NCBI GenBank assembly: GCA_947305035.1
Contig: CAMZCV010000071.1
Coordinates: 1 to 6,019, forward strand
Direction: 5' to 3'
Length of the DNA stretch: 6,019 nucleotides
DNA from: an uncultured Coriobacteriales bacterium
GTDB taxonomy: Bacteria > Actinomycetota > Coriobacteriia > Coriobacteriales > Atopobiaceae
Under the pieces are notes generated by a model. That model saw only the letters and a program-made list of their open reading frames with translations. It was not told the DNA's origin and did not search any database. Both the position numbers and the translations under genes were made by a program. Shown in pieces: positions 1 through 5,825 of the stretch. Position 1 is the stretch's first letter; the number at the start of each line of letters is the position of its first letter.

Positions 1-10
1 GGGTAGACGC

Positions 11-844
11 TCACAGCTGCTCCAGGACGGCGACGAGGGCCGCTATCTGGTCTTCGGGCGTGGATGCGCCAGCCGTGACGCCGACGACATCGCATCCCTC
101 GAACCATTCCGCGCTCAGCTCGGCGGGCGATTCGACATGGAAGGTGCGCTCGCAGCGTGCGGCGCAGATTTCGGTAAGGCGCGTCGTGTTCGAGGAATTG
201 TGTCCGCCGAGGACGACCATCGCGTCGACGGCCTCGGCGAGCTGCGCCGTTTCGTCCTGGCGCTCGCGCGTTGCCGTGCAGATCGTGTCCTTCACGATGG
301 GCTCGACACCTTGCGCGCGGATGGCTTCGACGACCGCATCGAGGATTTCTCGTTTCTGCGTGGTCTGCACGACGACGCCCACGCGGTTTCCCAGCCGAGC
401 GTAGGGAACCTCGAGGGCATTGGAGATGATATGGGCGCTGGGGGCGTGGCCCAAGGTGGCAACCACCTCGGGGTGTCCCGCCTCGCCCACGATAACCACC
501 TCGTACCCGTCGCGGGTCAAACGTTCGACCTCAACGTGAACCCTCTTGACGAAGGGACAGGTTGCGTCGATGACCTTCGGGCAGAGCTCGCGGGCGCGCC
601 TCTCCTCATCCGGCGTGACGCCATGCGTGCGCAGGATGAGCGTGCGCCCGGCAGCGTCCTCGACGCGGTCGACCACATGCGCTCCCATGGCATCGAGGCT
701 CGATACAACGCGGGGGTTGTGGATGAGCGGGCCAAGCGTGCAGATGTCGTCGTCGGATGAATCGACGGCACCCCAAGCAAGCTCGAGCGCACGTTCGACG
801 CCGTAGCAGGCGCCGGCATGTTCTGCAACCCGGACCTCGGCCAT
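11..844 (-). CDS. ispH: 4-hydroxy-3-methylbut-2-enyl diphosphate reductase (IspH/LytB)
   Basis: IspH is the cytosolic iron-sulfur enzyme of the last MEP (non-mevalonate) step, reducing HMBPP to isopentenyl and dimethylallyl diphosphate. The 277-residue protein has the full set of family residues: cluster-binding cysteines Cys13 (GACYGV), Cys96 (DATCPFV) and Cys189 (DTICTATRERQ); substrate-binding His42 (GPLIHNP), His74 (RTHGV) and His124 with Glu126 (GHPEV); the QTT loop at 160-162; the SSNT motif at 217-220; and Ser261 in GASTPE. Spacing closely follows E. coli IspH; the length is that of the shorter bacterial forms, and nothing is truncated. The ATG lies 2 nt after the cmk-plsC stop (TAGGCATG), so translational coupling is likely. 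It is the last gene seen in the operon; only 10 bases follow its stop, so a terminator cannot be judged. Function is very secure. Confidence 0.97.
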   Translation of the reverse strand: MAEVRVAEHAGACYGVERALELAWGAVDSSDDDICTLGPLIHNPRVVSSLDAMGAHVVDRVEDAAGRTLILRTHGVTPDEERRARELCPKVIDATCPFVKRVHVEVERLTRDGYEVVIVGEAGHPEVVATLGHAPSAHIISNALEVPYARLGNRVGVVVQTTQKREILDAVVEAIRAQGVEPIVKDTICTATRERQDETAQLAEAVDAMVVLGGHNSSNTTRLTEICAARCERTFHVESPAELSAEWFEGCDVVGVTAGASTPEDQIAALVAVLEQL

Positions 845-846
845 GC

Positions 847-2406
847 CTACATCTTCCCCGGATGCTCTGCGCGCAGGAAGTCGCGCAGCTCGTAGACCTT
901 GTCCATGGCAACCTTCTCCATGGTCTCGACCAGCTGCTTCTTGCCCTTCACGCCGAGCGACTCGAAGGTGATGGCATCGCCCACCTTGGCATAGACGCGC
1001 TTGAAGAACTTGGGGATCTTGGCACCCTTGGGGCGCAGGTCGCGCACGCCAACGATGCCCATGGGCAGCACGGGAGCCTTGGCGAGCTGCGCGATGAGCG
1101 CGAAGCCGCCATGGACGGTGACCTCTTCGTCATCCGACTTGACGCGTGTGCCCTCGGGGAACACGAGCACGTTCTCGCCGCGGTCGATGGAGGCGCGGGC
1201 GCGGCGGATGCACTTCATGTCTGCGGTGCCGCGGTTGACGGGGATGCCGCCGACGCGCGAGAAGAACCAGGTCGTGAGCTTGTTCACGTTGAACTCGCTC
1301 TTGAAGATGGGGCGGACCGCGATACCGCGAACGCCGCACGACACGATCACGAGCATAGGATCGAGAAGACCCACGTGGTTCATGATGATGACGCGGCCCT
1401 CGCCCTTGACGACGAGCTTCTCGATATCCTCGATCTTCCACGGCCACAGCGCCTTGGTTACTCCGCCGACAACGCCGATGACGAGGCCGTAGAACAGCTT
1501 CGCAGGCACCGGATAGTCGCACATGGCGTGATCGTAGTAGTCGTCGAACGTGTTGCCGCCGAACGCATGCATGGGTCCGAGCGCGTTCTTCTCGGCTTTC
1601 TTGGCGCGGACGGGGGCTTTCTTGGGGGTGGCTTCAACCTTCTTAGCTTCAACCTCAGGCTCAGGTGCGGGATCGGGAGCGGGATCTGGCGCGGTTTCGG
1701 TGGAATCCATAGCCTTGAGCTCCTCGTTGAGCGAGAGGATCTTGGCAACTACCTCGTCCACGCCCAGCAGGGAGGAATCGATATGAACGGCATCCTCGGC
1801 AGGCTTGAGCGGGGCTACCTCGCGGCCGGAATCGTAGGCGTCGCGGCGCTTGAGATCAGCAAGGATCTCCTCCACTGAGGCCTGATCGGCGGTGGCGTTC
1901 TTGTCCTTTGCGGCATCTCCGCCCGCGCGCTGCACGGCGCGACGCAGCGCTCGTGCCTCGGGGTCGGCGGTGAGGAACACCTTCACGTCCGCGTTGGGGA
2001 AGACGACGGTTCCGATATCGCGCCCTTCGGCGACGACGTTGGCGTTCTCGGCGATCTTGCGCTGTTGGGCGACCATGGCCTCGCGAACGCCGGCGATGGC
2101 GGAGACGGGAGAGACGGCGACGTCGATCTCGTGCGTGCGGATGGCGGTTGTGACGTCTTGGCCGTTGGCGAAGACTCCCTGGCCATCCTCGCGCTGCTCG
2201 AAGCTGATCTGCGCAGCGCGCGAGACCTCGACGATCTCGTCCACGTTGGCGGGGTCGTAGACGTCGATACCCTTCTGGACGCAGAGCAGCGCGCACGAAC
2301 GGTACATGGCGCCCGTGTCGAGCAGGGTGAGGCCGCACCGCTTGGCGATCGCCTTGGCGACGGTCGATTTTCCCGAACCAGCGGGCCCATCGATTGCAAC
2401 GATCAT
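847..2406 (-). CDS. cmk: Bifunctional fusion: cytidylate kinase (Cmk) + 1-acylglycerol-3-phosphate acyltransferase (PlsC)
   Basis: One 519-residue frame joins two enzymes. Residues 1-230 are a CMP/dCMP kinase, phosphorylating (d)CMP with ATP: P-loop GPAGSGKST at 7-15, GAMYRS at 32-37, EGRDIGTVVFPNAD at 127-140, and a C-terminal RRDAYDSGREVAPL stretch at 187-200. Residues 231-285 are a linker rich in Pro, Asp, Glu, Ala and Lys, including a DPAPDPAPEPE stretch, probably disordered. Residues 300-519 are a PlsC-type acyltransferase making phosphatidic acid: HX4D motif His344-Asp349 (NHVGLLDP), GGIPVNRG at 386-393 and FPEGTR at 416-421; a hydrophobic stretch at 304-320 may contact the membrane. 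I chose the ATG at 2406, whose A is also the last base of the rluB stop (TAATG) and which has a Shine-Dalgarno sequence at 2417-2424. An in-frame ATG at 2430 would add 8 residues but lacks such a site. Both active sites look intact. Confidence 0.95.
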   Translation of the reverse strand: MIVAIDGPAGSGKSTVAKAIAKRCGLTLLDTGAMYRSCALLCVQKGIDVYDPANVDEIVEVSRAAQISFEQREDGQGVFANGQDVTTAIRTHEIDVAVSPVSAIAGVREAMVAQQRKIAENANVVAEGRDIGTVVFPNADVKVFLTADPEARALRRAVQRAGGDAAKDKNATADQASVEEILADLKRRDAYDSGREVAPLKPAEDAVHIDSSLLGVDEVVAKILSLNEELKAMDSTETAPDPAPDPAPEPEVEAKKVEATPKKAPVRAKKAEKNALGPMHAFGGNTFDDYYDHAMCDYPVPAKLFYGLVIGVVGGVTKALWPWKIEDIEKLVVKGEGRVIIMNHVGLLDPMLVIVSCGVRGIAVRPIFKSEFNVNKLTTWFFSRVGGIPVNRGTADMKCIRRARASIDRGENVLVFPEGTRVKSDDEEVTVHGGFALIAQLAKAPVLPMGIVGVRDLRPKGAKIPKFFKRVYAKVGDAITFESLGVKGKKQLVETMEKVAMDKVYELRDFLRAEHPGKM

Positions 2407-3227
2407 TATTCGATCACTCCTTCCGGACATGGATCTTCAGTATCGAGGCCTGCGGCTTCGCGTAGGCATGCCACCTCGTCATCGGTGCAGAGGCGCCACT
2501 CCCCCGCTGCTAGGCCGAGCGCGTCGAGCGGGCCGAACGAGAGGCGGTAGAGCGATTTGACGAGATGGCCGACGGCAAGGAACATGCGCTTAACCTGGTG
2601 TTTCCTGCCCTCATGGATGGTGAGCGAGACAACGTGCTCGCGCGCCCCGAGCCCGTCTGGCCGCACGAGCGCAACGCGCGGATCCTGCTGGGAGAGCACT
2701 TCGACGGACGCGGGCGAGGCCACGCAATCGTCCATCTCGACGCCCTGCTCGAGCTTGAGGATCTCCTCCTGCGTGAGGGCGCCAGAGATGCAGGCGATAT
2801 AGGTCTTGTCGACATGGTGCGACGGATGCAGGAGGTTCTGCCCCATCGTTCCGTCGGTGGTGAAGAAAAGGCAGCCCGTGGTGTCGGCGTCGAGCCTGCC
2901 GACGGGGAACAGCCCCGGATACTCCCCAACCGGCACGAGGTCCGCCACCGTGGGGCGCCCATACGGGTCGCTCATGGTGGTGAGGTAGCCGTCGGGTTTG
3001 TTGAGGATGAGGTAGCAGTGACTGGTGCCGAGCGAGCACACCTTCCCGTCCACGCGCACGATATCGCGCAGCGGATCGACTTTGCTGCCGAGCTCGGTGA
3101 CAACCGTGCCGTTCACGGTGACCCTGCCCTCCGTCATGAGGCGCTCGGAGCCGCGCCTGCTCGACACGCCCGCGCGTGCGAGGAAGCGCTGGAGCCGCAT
3201 GGGATAGATGGACGGAGCGTCAGTCAT
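2406..3227 (-). CDS. rluB: 23S rRNA pseudouridine synthase, RluB/RsuA family
   Basis: This enzyme isomerises a uridine in 23S rRNA, probably the RluB site in the peptidyl-transferase region. The 273-residue protein starts with an S4 RNA-binding domain (about 10-57: MRLQRFLARAGVSSRRGSER, then VTVNG). The RsuA/RluB/E/F catalytic domain follows, with NKPDGYLTT at 76-84, catalytic Asp113 in GRLDADTTG and EGRKHQVKRM at 206-215, where many relatives have EGRNRQVRRM. The ATG at 3227 was chosen because a strong GGAGGA site lies 8 nt upstream. It overlaps the scpB stop (ATGACTGA, 8 nt), which suggests translational coupling. A later ATG at 3200 would begin directly at the S4 domain, and the open frame also extends upstream to 3353, but that part lies inside scpB and looks unlike protein. 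Position directly after scpB favours RluB; RsuA or RluE/F cannot be strictly excluded from motifs alone. Confidence 0.93.
   Translation of the reverse strand: MTDAPSIYPMRLQRFLARAGVSSRRGSERLMTEGRVTVNGTVVTELGSKVDPLRDIVRVDGKVCSLGTSHCYLILNKPDGYLTTMSDPYGRPTVADLVPVGEYPGLFPVGRLDADTTGCLFFTTDGTMGQNLLHPSHHVDKTYIACISGALTQEEILKLEQGVEMDDCVASPASVEVLSQQDPRVALVRPDGLGAREHVVSLTIHEGRKHQVKRMFLAVGHLVKSLYRLSFGPLDALGLAAGEWRLCTDDEVACLREAAGLDTEDPCPEGVIE
2417..2424 (-). promoter_or_regulatory. Ribosome binding site of cmk-plsC
   Basis: The minus strand reads GGAAGGAG, 10 nt upstream of the ATG at 2406 and inside the last codons of rluB. It supports the 2406 start over the in-frame ATG at 2430. The rluB stop and the cmk start share one base (TAATG), so initiation may also occur by reinitiation of terminating ribosomes. 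Confidence 0.6.
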
Positions 3228-3954
3228 CGAAGGATTCCTCCACATCGTTGAGGATATCCTCGAGATCGTCGTAGCCGTCATCTTCCTCGTCGTCATAGTC
3301 CTCGTAGGAGCTCTCTGCCAAGCTGCGATCCTCATCGAGATCCTCGGCGGCATCCTCGAGCGTGGATGAGAACGATGTGCCGGAGAGGCGCTCGCGGATG
3401 AAGCGCTTGGATTCCTCGTCGGGGGCGAAGTCCTCTAGAGGCGGGAGGTCGCGCAGCGAGCGCAGGCCGAAATGCTCGAGGAAGAGCTGCGTGGTTCCGT
3501 AGAGGATGGCCTGACCGCGGTCCTGCTCGCGTCCCACCTCGCGTACGAGGCCCTTCTCGCGCAGCGAGGCGATCACGCCGTCGGAATTGACGCCGCGGAT
3601 GGCCCTGATGCCCTCGCGCGTGACGGGCTGGTGATAGGCGATCACGGAGAGCGTCTCGAGGGCAGCCTGCGACAGCTTGCGCGTATCCCAGGAGAGCACA
3701 TAGCGCTCGACCTGCTCGTGAAAGGCGGGATGCGAGAAGAGCCTCCAGCCTCCTGCGACCTCGCGGAGCTGGAAGCCTCGGTTGGCATCGAGATACTCGG
3801 CGGAAAGCTCGGCGAGCGCGGAGGCGACCTCGCCTGGATCGACCTCGAGCACGGATGCGAGGTCGGTGGCGGCAACGGATTCGCTCGACACCATGAGAAG
3901 CGCCTCGAGGGCAGCTTTGAGCGTGTCGCCGGAGAGGTTGTTCAGAGGCTGCAT
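3220..3954 (-). CDS. scpB: Segregation and condensation protein B (ScpB)
   Basis: ScpB dimers bind the kleisin ScpA and, with SMC, form the bacterial condensin complex that compacts and segregates chromosomes. The 244-residue protein has the expected two winged-helix domains (about 8-85 and 90-165). The signature block at about 94-141 contains LSQAALETLSVIAYHQPVTR and then IRGVNSDGVIASLREKGLV, followed by the LYGTTQLFLEHFGL motif at 151-164 and a DLPPLEDF stretch. Residues 199-244 are an extremely acidic tail of Asp/Glu runs with interspersed Ser and Tyr, probably disordered; acidic tails of variable length are common in ScpB. The ATG at 3954 lies 2 nt after the scpA stop, with AGGAG 5 nt upstream. 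The open frame continues further upstream, but that is an out-of-frame reading of scpA. The protein is intact, unlike its partner scpA. Confidence 0.95.
   Translation of the reverse strand: MQPLNNLSGDTLKAALEALLMVSSESVAATDLASVLEVDPGEVASALAELSAEYLDANRGFQLREVAGGWRLFSHPAFHEQVERYVLSWDTRKLSQAALETLSVIAYHQPVTREGIRAIRGVNSDGVIASLREKGLVREVGREQDRGQAILYGTTQLFLEHFGLRSLRDLPPLEDFAPDEESKRFIRERLSGTSFSSTLEDAAEDLDEDRSLAESSYEDYDDEEDDGYDDLEDILNDVEESFDD
3236..3241 (-). promoter_or_regulatory. Ribosome binding site of rluB
   Basis: The minus strand reads GGAGGA, 8 nt before the ATG at 3227, within the last codons of scpB. This near-consensus Shine-Dalgarno sequence fixes the rluB start. Confidence 0.7.
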
Positions 3955-3956
3955 GG

Positions 3957-4741
3957 CTACTCCTGTCCTGCCTCGTAATCGATGTCTTCGTTGTCGATGC
4001 GGAACTCCTCCGCACCCTCCACGTGCTCCACGTCGATCTCCCCGAAGAGCTCGCTCTGGTGGACGTCGACGATACCCCGTTTGAACAGCTCGAGGATGGC
4101 GAGGAAGGTGGCGACGACCGTCTCGGGAGTGCTCTGCCCGTCGAGGAGCTCGGTGAAGCTCATGCGGCCGCGCGAACGCAGCTGGCGGTCGATCGAGGCG
4201 ACGGTGAGGCTGATGGGGATGCGGTGCGGGGCGATATGCTCCGCTTCGAGGAGCAGGCTCTCGCGTCTGCTGTCGAGGTCCGCGCAGATGACGGCGAGGC
4301 TGCGGAGCGAGATGCCGGCCAGATAATCGGGCATGAGGTTGAGGAACTCGGGGTCGGGGCCGGCCGTGCGCGGGATCATGCGCAGCTCGGCATCCATGCG
4401 CGCCCCCAGAGATGCATGAGGCGGGCGATGAGGACCTCACGTGCCTCCTCGGGCGAGAGGTCGGCGAACTCGTCATCTTCGTCCGGATCGATTGCGCGTG
4501 GACGTATTCCCCGCTCGGGGATAAGCGAAGCGGCCTTGATATCGAGCAGCGTGGAGGCTACGAGTACGAAATCGCTTGCCACATCGAGGTCGAGGTCGCG
4601 CATATGCTCGACCTCCTCGAGGTATTGGTCGGCGACCTCGGCGATGGAGATGGAGCCGATGGCGACCTTCTGCCTTCCCACAAGGTGGAGGAGCAGGTCG
4701 AAGGGGCCAGAGAACGCCTGCGTGGTCACACGGTACGACAT
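3957..4741 (-). pseudogene. scpA: Segregation and condensation protein A (ScpA, kleisin), interrupted by a frameshift
   Basis: ScpA is the kleisin that bridges SMC heads and binds ScpB. Its sequence is split over two frames. The N-terminal part starts at ATG 4741 and carries the hallmark FSGPFDLLLHLV (residues 10-21), then VADQYLEEV, DLDLDVASDFVLVASTLLDIKAAS and EEAREVLIARL, before going out of frame and stopping at 4376-4378 after 121 residues. The C-terminal part continues in the -1 frame from about 4405 (GARMDAELRMIP) through LAVICADLD, MSFTELLD and VVATFLAILELFKRGIVDV to the stop at 3957. The switch occurs around a run of five G on the minus strand (4403-4407). The stretch normally found there (LxxYKxFKxxAxxLG) is also missing, about 10-11 residues, so a deletion of about 31-34 nt fits better than one lost base. 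The joined product would be about 260 residues, close to normal. A sequencing or assembly error, or a real mutation, are both possible. The start lies 2 nt after the M50 gene stop (TAGCCATG). Confidence 0.9.
3960..3964 (-). promoter_or_regulatory. Ribosome binding site of scpB
   Basis: The minus strand reads AGGAG followed by TAGCC and the ATG at 3954. The site overlaps the last codon and the stop of scpA, so scpB translation is likely coupled to scpA and could be affected by the scpA frameshift. Confidence 0.6.
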
Positions 4742-4743
4742 GG

Positions 4744-5442
4744 CTACCACCAGAACATCAGCAGGTCGTAGGCGGTATTGACGGTGATGTCGAAGTACCA
4801 GCCCAACGGATCGATGCGGAAGACCGACGGAAGGAGGTAGAGCACCGCCATGAGGATGGGGAGCGAGTAATGCTGGACGGTATTGTAGATGCGCCTCGCA
4901 TTGCCCTTGAGCAGCGGCGAGATGAGCTTGGAACCGTCGAGCGGAGGCAGCGGGATGAGGTTGAAGAACGCGAGGCTGAGGTTCACCACCACATAGCTGT
5001 TGGCGATGACGGCGCACCAGTAGTAGACCTCGTAGGGTGCGTCTCCCCGCAGCGCAAGGGGCTCGACGAACGTGATGATGAGGAACAGGATGACGGTTCC
5101 GAGGACTGCTTGGAGCAGGTTGCTCACGGGCCCGGCGAGTGCGACGAGCGCCTCATCGCGGGCGGGATCCTTGAGGCGGCGCGGATTGAAGGGCACGGGT
5201 TTTGCCGCAGCGAAGACGGGCATGCCGGCAAGCGCCATGAGCAGCGGGAGCACGAACGAGCCGAAGGGATCGAGGTGCGCGAGGGGGTTCAGGGTGAGGC
5301 GCCCGGCCTCCTTGGCGGTGGGGTCACCGCACTTGAGGGCCATCCAGCCGTGGGCGAACTCGTGGACGGATGCAGAGATTGCAACGAGCGCGACGCTGAT
5401 CGCAATCATGGCATAGCGCGAAATCGAAGCCGAAGAAAGCAC
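4744..5442 (-). CDS. Site-2 protease family membrane metalloprotease (peptidase M50)
   Basis: This is a polytopic membrane zinc protease of the M50B type (YwhC-like group) that would cleave substrates within or near the membrane; the substrate is unknown. From a GTG start at 5442 it has 232 residues. The zinc motif HEFAH is at 27-31 inside the first hydrophobic segment (11-32), followed by the family motif NPLAHLDPFG at 52-61. Further hydrophobic segments lie at about 58-79, 103-126 (beginning AGPVSN), 140-165 and 192-208. The third zinc ligand is Asp169 in NLIPLPPLDG. There is no PDZ domain, unlike RseP, so this is a short-form S2P. The GTG is preferred because AGGGGAG lies 5 nt upstream; an in-frame TTG at 5466 would add 8 residues. 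It is the first gene of the operon that can be seen and sits 2 nt before scpA, a neighbourhood I believe is common in Actinobacteria and Firmicutes. Confidence 0.9.
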   Translation of the reverse strand: MLSSASISRYAMIAISVALVAISASVHEFAHGWMALKCGDPTAKEAGRLTLNPLAHLDPFGSFVLPLLMALAGMPVFAAAKPVPFNPRRLKDPARDEALVALAGPVSNLLQAVLGTVILFLIITFVEPLALRGDAPYEVYYWCAVIANSYVVVNLSLAFFNLIPLPPLDGSKLISPLLKGNARRIYNTVQHYSLPILMAVLYLLPSVFRIDPLGWYFDITVNTAYDLLMFWW

Positions 5443-5447
5443 CTGCA

Positions 5448-5456
5448 CTCCCCTCT
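5448..5456 (-). promoter_or_regulatory. Ribosome binding site deciding the GTG start of the M50 protease
   Basis: The minus strand reads AGAGGGGAG, then TGCAG and GTG at 5442. The alternative TTG at 5466 has no comparable site in front of it. The core AGGGGAG is at 5448-5454. Confidence 0.55.
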
Positions 5457-5580
5457 CGCGGCTCAAAGAGCGGCGAGGTCAATTCCCATCTTTTCAATGA
5501 TACCGTCAAACGGAACCCGCTGGAGCGGCATCACGGCTCATCCACAACCCCGCTTGGTTCGGAGGCACGCTGCTACGAAT
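5457..5580. other. Probable junction between two unrelated genomes (chimera breakpoint)
   Basis: Left of this interval the genes form a Coriobacteriia-type operon; right of it they are Bacteroidota-type nusA and infB. The IF-2 reading frame stops resembling IF-2 at about residue 74 (5579) and hits a stop at once, while the M50 gene and its ribosome binding site begin by 5456. The break must therefore lie between. No direct or inverted repeat, integrase gene, tRNA or insertion sequence is visible at the junction, which argues against ordinary mobile-element insertion. Confidence 0.65.
5463..5534 (-). pseudogene. Short open frame, possible C-terminal remnant of the gene upstream of the M50 protease
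   Basis: A minus-strand frame reads VMPLQRVPFDGIIEKMGI followed by DLAAL and a TGA at 5463-5465. The stop lies 20 nt before the GTG of the M50 gene, the spacing expected for the end of a preceding operon gene. Upstream, the frame is blocked by a TGA at 5538-5540, just where the sequence seems to change origin. The peptide looks like a normal protein tail (alternating hydrophobic and charged residues, ending after a helix-like stretch), but I do not recognise its family. It could equally be noncoding leader DNA. No Shine-Dalgarno sequence supports initiation at the internal ATG (5529-5531). Confidence 0.3.
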
Positions 5581-5800
5581 TCTCGAGGATCTCGGTGAGC
5601 TTGATGTCGATCTTCTCCGAGGCCTCCTTCATCGCAAGGTCCTTGCTGTACTGCTTGTCCAAAGCCGGGACATACTCGTCCGAGACCTTGGCATTGGGGT
5701 TCATATCCACCTGTGCGCCGAGCTTCTGCAGGAATTCCACGAGCTCCTGCAGGCCGACATTGTACTTCTTGATGAGTTTGTTTATTCTGATTTCTGCCAT
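5573..5800 (-). CDS. infB: Translation initiation factor IF-2, N-terminal fragment (Bacteroidota type, truncated)
   Basis: IF-2 is the GTPase that places initiator fMet-tRNA on the 30S subunit. Only its first 75 residues are here. MAEIRINKLIKKYNVGLQEL, then VEFLQKLGAQVDMNPNAKVS, is the pattern of the Bacteroidota IF-2 N-terminal subdomain (compare the general form IRLNKVxREFNVGxxTxVEFLxxKGxxxExNPNxKI, from memory). Coriobacterial IF-2 would begin with something like MAKxRVHELAKELG. The G domain and all later domains are absent, because the frame ends in a TAG (5573-5575) right after ILENS. The ATG at 5800 has GGGGG (5807-5811) six bases upstream and lies 25 nt after nusA, the usual nusA-infB order. 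The truncation probably marks a contig chimera, not a natural short protein. A genuine small IF2-N protein is possible but less likely. Confidence 0.8.
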   Translation of the reverse strand: MAEIRINKLIKKYNVGLQELVEFLQKLGAQVDMNPNAKVSDEYVPALDKQYSKDLAMKEASEKIDIKLTEILENS

Positions 5801-5806
5801 ATAATA

Positions 5807-5813
5807 CCCCCTT
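5807..5813 (-). promoter_or_regulatory. Ribosome binding site of infB
   Basis: The minus strand reads AAGGGGG, then TATTAT and the ATG at 5800, inside the 25-nt gap between nusA and infB. This A/T-richer spacer contrasts with the gap-free junctions of the left-hand operon. Confidence 0.5.
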
Positions 5814-5825
5814 TTTCAAGTCAAA

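Noticed and set aside
137..760. Plus-strand open frame opposite ispH
   Set aside because: IspH residues are all conserved on the minus strand, and the plus reading shows no recognisable domain.
757..1878. Long plus-strand open frame (373 codons) opposite cmk-plsC
   Set aside because: It is antisense to a well-supported enzyme gene, and its translation is His/Leu/Ala/Asp-rich without domain motifs, as expected of an antisense frame in high-GC DNA.
3227..3353. N-terminal extension of rluB upstream of 3227
   Set aside because: It is the scpB tail read out of frame (Met/Thr/Arg-rich), and a strong ribosome binding site marks 3227.
4398..4410. Programmed -1 frameshift in scpA
   Set aside because: The sequence TGG GGG CGC is not a proper X XXY YYZ slippery heptamer, no clear stimulatory hairpin was seen, and residues of the family are also missing, so a deletion or sequence error fits better.
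3955..4476. Extension of scpB upstream of 3954
   Set aside because: It is an Arg/His/Pro-rich out-of-frame reading of scpA; ScpB similarity begins at MQPLNNLSG with a good ribosome binding site.
5443..5572. Promoter, terminator or attachment site in the 130-base gap
   Set aside because: No convincing -35/-10 pair, stem-loop with T-run, tRNA end or direct repeat could be found by eye.
4576..5598. Long plus-strand open frame (340 codons) opposite scpA and the M50 gene
   Set aside because: It runs antisense through two recognised genes and across the apparent chimera junction; composition is Arg/Glu/Gly/His-rich with no motif.
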